A DNA stretch of 64,000 bases from Tamarix chinensis (taxonomy: Eukaryota; Streptophyta; Magnoliopsida; Caryophyllales; Tamaricaceae): contig CM060175.1 in NCBI GenBank assembly GCA_030549775.1, forward strand, positions 106,385,422 through 106,449,421, read 5' to 3'. Positions 60,990 to 64,000 of the stretch are shown in pieces; position 1 is the stretch's first letter; the number at the start of each line of letters is the position of its first letter. The notes under the pieces are model-generated. The model had not been told where the DNA came from. It did no database searches and worked only from the letters and a program-made list of their open reading frames with translations. Made by a program: the position numbers and the translations under genes.

Positions 60990-61310
60990 GGGAGGTTGGA
61001 CCGAGCGGTTCGGGGGAGAGAAAAGAAAGAAAAAGGAAGGGAAACCAGGCGGTTCGGCGCTAGGGTTATGTCCGTTAAATAGAACGACGAGTTTTGGGGA
61101 AGGAAGAGGCAAAACTCAGCGCGTTGGCTGCCGAGGAAAAAAAAGAAAGGAGCAGACGAGCATGGGCCACAGCAGGAGAAGAAAAGGAAAGGAGGAGAGT
61201 GGGCCGCGCCAGGCCCAAACCAAGGAGGTAAGAAAAAAGAAAGAAAAAGAAGAAAAAAGAAGAAAGAAAAAGGAAAAAGGAAAAAGGGAAAAAGGAAAAG
61301 AGAAATAATT
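60990..61310. repeat. Purine-rich tract in copy 2
   Basis: The plus strand is largely GAAGAAGAAGA, GGGAGAGAAAAG and AAAGGAAAAAGG blocks. Glu/Lys/Arg-rich frames across it are artefacts. Confidence 0.8.
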
Positions 61311-61787
61311 AGGTTAGGGCCAATTAAATTAATCTGAATATTTAGGATATTTAAAAATAATAATATTTAAATAAAATAATATTTAAATCCCTTTTTAGGC
61401 TAAAATAGGATTTTTAAAGTATTTTTCATAAATTCCATTTTAATGATCAAAGTACTCTATTTTTCTCAAATTAAATTATTTATAAAATTCATATTAATTT
61501 GAAACTATTTTCTATTTCTTAATTTAAATAAAATAATTTATTTAAATAAATTCCCAAATTAAAATCTTTAATTAGATAATATACCCAAATTTCCTTTACT
61601 TAACCTATTTATAAAATTTCTTATTAATTTGCCCTAATAAATTTCCTTTTATTTTAGTAAAAATAATTTATTAAATTAAATTTTCAAATAAAACCTTATT
61701 TAAATATAATCTTTAAAATTAGAAAATTTTGAGGCATTTCAATAAGATACGATAAAATACTAATCATGTAAAGTGGAGAATTATTGA

Positions 61788-62150
61788 GCCGGGTCCAGCC
61801 GATCCACCGGTTAGTAATAGTGGTTAGGTGTGTTATGTCCTATAAGTGACCGATCCATCTGTGAATAATAGTGGTGTGGACTTTGTCCCGCAAGTGACGG
61901 GCCCACCGGCAATAATAGTGGGGTGACTCGAGCTCAATAAACACAAACCAGAGTTTGCTAAAGACACTTAAAAGATACTAATTACGTACAGTGGAACACC
62001 ATGTGAGTAGGAACCAGCCGATCCACCGGTTAGTAATAGTGGTTAGGTGTGTTCTGCCCTATAAGTGACCGATCCACCGACGAATAATAGTGACGTGGAC
62101 TTTGTCCCGCAGGTGATCGGCCCATCGACTAAAATAGAGGGGTGTTCTTG
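61788..62150. repeat. CCGGTGG motif array in copy 3 (reverse sense)
   Basis: Six units reading GATCCACCGG...TAATAGTGG, in two groups of three, the reverse complement of the arrays in copies 1 and 2. Confidence 0.88.
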
Positions 62151-62837
62151 TACTTACATGGATTCGATAAAAGGCATGGTGTACATCGACTTTCGATAAA
62201 GAGATTAATTAAATAATTAATCTAGAATAAGTATATACTTTATGTGTGGCCTTGATCATTTATACGTGATAGAATTTCTTCATGACCTTATGTACTATAT
62301 ATGTGGGTTTGAATATTATGTTTACACCTGTCGTTATGTATGGACATAGTAGTATAACATGTGTTACATTGCGGACCTATTTTTAAGTGTGTATTTAAAA
62401 GATTACTCAGTACCGTAGTACTGAAGGGTTCCCTTCGTGGGGCCCCTGCCTATTCAATGGGCAGTGCCCCTTGTAGGTCGTGTTCGGTGCTATTCAAGTA
62501 AGCCTCGGAAAAGAGCGTAAGGAACTATCCAGAACTACTAGGGTTTTAATTTATCTCTTTTAAATTCAATGTATTTGTTATTTTGTAACCATCGTTGTTG
62601 GATTTTACTCTCGTAAATTGTTTACTGTGCTTCTCTGATTTATATATGCTTAAGTTTCTCGTAAAATTGTATTTTACCTTTTTAGCCTTAGCACTTGATA
62701 CTGGAACGGTATAGTGAACTGGTCTAGTGCTAAGTGTAGCGGTAATATCCCCAGAATTCACGGTTTATTATTTTTCTTCCGCTAATTTTCTTTTAATTAA
62801 ACGAAATTTTTCAGTAGTGAATTTTGGGGGTGTTACA

Positions 62838-63180
62838 GTTAAACCCATCGAATAGTTGTGCGAGCAGTCAAATGGTTTGGAAATTTGGATACGTTGTTCG
62901 TGAGATCATTCGATTGGTTTGATAAACCAGTCAACTAGTTTCAATAAATAGTTAATTAGTTTGTCAAACCCATTGACTGGTAACTCTACAAAATAAAGTA
63001 GTTTGGTCTCTACTTAGACCCATCAACCGATTAGACCAAACCCATTGAACGGTTCCTATGAATAGTCGATCAGTGACACCAACTAGTAGACTGATTTTCT
63101 GGTGTTATTTTAGTTTAGGTCTGGTATGACTAGATCAATCACCTAGTCCTAAGGACCGATCTATCGGTATAGTTGTATGC
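62838..63180. repeat. Degenerate ATCAACTGGTTTG repeats, right group
   Basis: CCCATCGAATAGTT, CATTCGATTGGTTTG, CCAGTCAACTAGTTT, CCCATTGACTGGT, CCCATCAACCGATTAG and CCCATTGAACGGT recur. They continue the set at 51668-51785, and the two sets meet when the nested LTR is ignored. Confidence 0.7.
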
Positions 63181-64000
63181 AGCCTGGTTGGTTGTTAATT
63201 GTTGTTATTCTTTTGGGAATTTTGAGTTAATACCTCCATGTAATTACAATATTTAAATTATGATTTTAACTATAATTGCCCTAGATTTAATAAGAACCAT
63301 AATGGTGATATTTGGGACTTGAATAGGCTAAGTTTGGTGTCATCTTTAAACACCTAAATGGTGGATTTTATGTCTTATGATGTGTTTTGTATTATCACTT
63401 AGAAACACCCAATTTGGTTAATAATGGAATTTAATTGTGTTTAGTGTTATCCCTTGAAAATACCTAATTGGTGGCTTTTATGCCTTTGGTGTTATCACTT
63501 GGAAACACCTAATTGATTATTTCTGGATTTTATATGTGATTTGTGATATCACTTGAAAATATATAATAATGGAATAAGATTTCATTTGAGCCTTTTTCTC
63601 TAACTCTCGGAGTAACTGACCAGGAGTTAGTGGATGGGTCACCCTGTGATTATATTTTCATTCAATACCTATTTTCTTTTCTACTGAGTTGAGGTCGGTA
63701 GGGGGTATGTGCATATCTTTAAGGTATAGGATTATACTGTGGCAAGTTGGCAAGGCATCGGTGTCTAGTATGGGTGGGTGATGTATCCCATGTACGAGCC
63801 TCCTAGCACTTCGTATTGTCCATTACTTAGGCAAGTGTGGTATCCCAACTTTTTAACCCTTGATGTGGAGGCATTTAAGGTATGGTGTATGAGGTATCCT
63901 AGTATAATACCCCTTGGTATACTTCGACCACGTGTGGTGGGTGTGGTATCCCAATTTGTGTTATCCCTCGCAACATGTGCGTTCGATGTGTGGTGGGTGT
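63181..64000. repeat. Repeat-rich tail of the outer long LTR
   Basis: Two repeat zones. At 63330-63560 the phrase ATCACTT(G/A)GAAACACC(C/T)AATTGGT recurs four or five times. At 63690-64000 GTGTGGTATCCCAA and related TGGTGGGTGTGG phrases recur. No gene is seen, and the unit continues past the window. Confidence 0.65.

Larger units (their letters stand above)
57071..61741 (-). mobile_element. Solo LTR, long-LTR family, copy 2 (4.67 kb)
   Basis: It starts TGTAACACCCC and ends GAGGCATTTCA, with ATAAT (57066-57070) and ATAAG (61742-61746) outside, a 5-bp duplication with one mismatch. It lies inside copy 3 in the opposite orientation. It is homologous to copy 1 along its length, for example CCGCCACACTTAGTACCAGA, CTTCTGCTCGTGGGAATGAG and the AT-rich last 400 bp. 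On the inferred sense (minus) strand it carries a pyrimidine tract, the CTATAAATA box (60678-60686), a TAA array (59580-60150), TTTAG/GTAAGG (59308-59318) and a 27-28-bp array. No internal coding region is present. Confidence 0.9.
53008..62837 (+). mobile_element. Solo LTR, long-LTR family, copy 3 (5.15 kb, split)
   Basis: It starts TGTAATTCCCCG and ends GGGGGTGTTACA. A perfect GTTAA duplication flanks it (53003-53007 and 62838-62842). Copy 2 (57071-61741) plus its 5-bp duplication interrupts it; without those, about 5154 bp remain. Homology to copy 1 on the opposite strand is clear: 56190-57060 is the reverse complement of about 2770-3430 in copy 1, and 61742-62837 is the reverse complement of 1742-2765. 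In sense order: AT-rich start, pyrimidine tract (53335-53960), C-rich leader (to 54620), 27-bp array (55255-56090), CCGGTGG array, end. There is no gag-pol. Ser/Pro- and Arg/Glu/Lys-rich frames of up to 208 codons at 53293-54437 are compositional. Confidence 0.9.
51555..64000 (+). mobile_element. Long-LTR-type element, open at window end, with nested copies
   Basis: It begins (A)GTAATACCCCATCC inside the Gypsy-2 integrase, with the usual TG altered. It has the long-LTR layout: AT-rich start, pyrimidine-rich zone 51965-52340, a CTCTATAAAGG TATA-like box (52291-52301), then leader. It is interrupted by 53008-62837 and continues to the window end with repeat zones at 62838-63180 and 63590-64000. 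No GTGTTACA end is reached, so it may be a solo LTR or the first LTR of a full element. No coding sequence is seen. Confidence 0.6.

Noticed and set aside
60716..61308. Overlapping Glu/Lys/Arg-rich frames
   Set aside because: They read through the purine tract of solo LTR copy 2, with no motif and no conservation.
1..64000. tRNA and microRNA genes
   Set aside because: No cloverleaf-compatible pair of A- and B-box words and no conserved plant microRNA sequence was noticed by eye. A covariance-model scan was not possible here.

Overview
This is a nuclear window from a flowering plant, probably a eudicot. It is AT-rich and has intron-bearing coding sequence with GT/AG splice sites. It also holds plant-type Ty3/Gypsy, Ty1/Copia, LINE, hAT-MITE and Cassandra-TRIM elements. 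The species cannot be named from the sequence. Gene density is very low: one protein-coding gene is recognised with confidence, a SOB FIVE-LIKE (SOFL) gene of three exons on the minus strand at 14.1-15.1 kb. A second, unrecognised multi-exon gene is possible at 20.8-21.6 kb. Everything else is transposon or repeat, and most long open frames are low-complexity artefacts.

Layout, left to right. (1) 0-7.2 kb: an ~800-bp tandem segmental duplication whose second copy is split by a 4.8-kb solo LTR (1742-6587). (2) 7.2-12.5 kb: AT-rich sequence with a dead Copia fragment (integrase and RNase H remnants) and a GTGAAACAT minisatellite. (3) 12470-13206: a complete Cassandra-type TRIM with 5S-rRNA-like sequence in both LTRs, a Met-tRNA primer site and a perfect 5-bp target duplication. 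(4) 13.2-21.7 kb: the gene-bearing island. (5) 21.7-46.5 kb: Copia debris carrying two long-LTR-type elements (24760-27992 and 29686-45840). The second is interrupted by a 12.2-kb Gypsy element (32588-44747, TSD GTGGG), which itself carries a 4.6-kb LINE (about 38.1-42.7 kb). (6) 47.2-51.55 kb: a decayed Galadriel-like Gypsy element holding a perfect hAT MITE (49341-49630, 8-bp TSD). Its integrase is cut by a further long LTR (51555 to beyond the window end). That LTR is split by a 5.15-kb solo LTR (53008-62837, TSD GTTAA), which is split in turn by another 4.67-kb member of the same family in opposite orientation (57071-61741).

The dominant theme is a superfamily of very long LTRs (3-5 kb, TGTAACACCCC at one end, TG...CA borders) present as solo copies. 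They share an architecture: a purine/pyrimidine-skewed tract, a TATA-like box, a variable tandem-array zone, and an array of a bipartite motif (CCACTATTAT ... CCGGTGG). Each copy has grown its own satellite-like array. Insertion order can be read from the target duplications and interrupted frames. All transposon coding regions seen carry stops, frameshifts or lost catalytic residues, so none looks autonomous.
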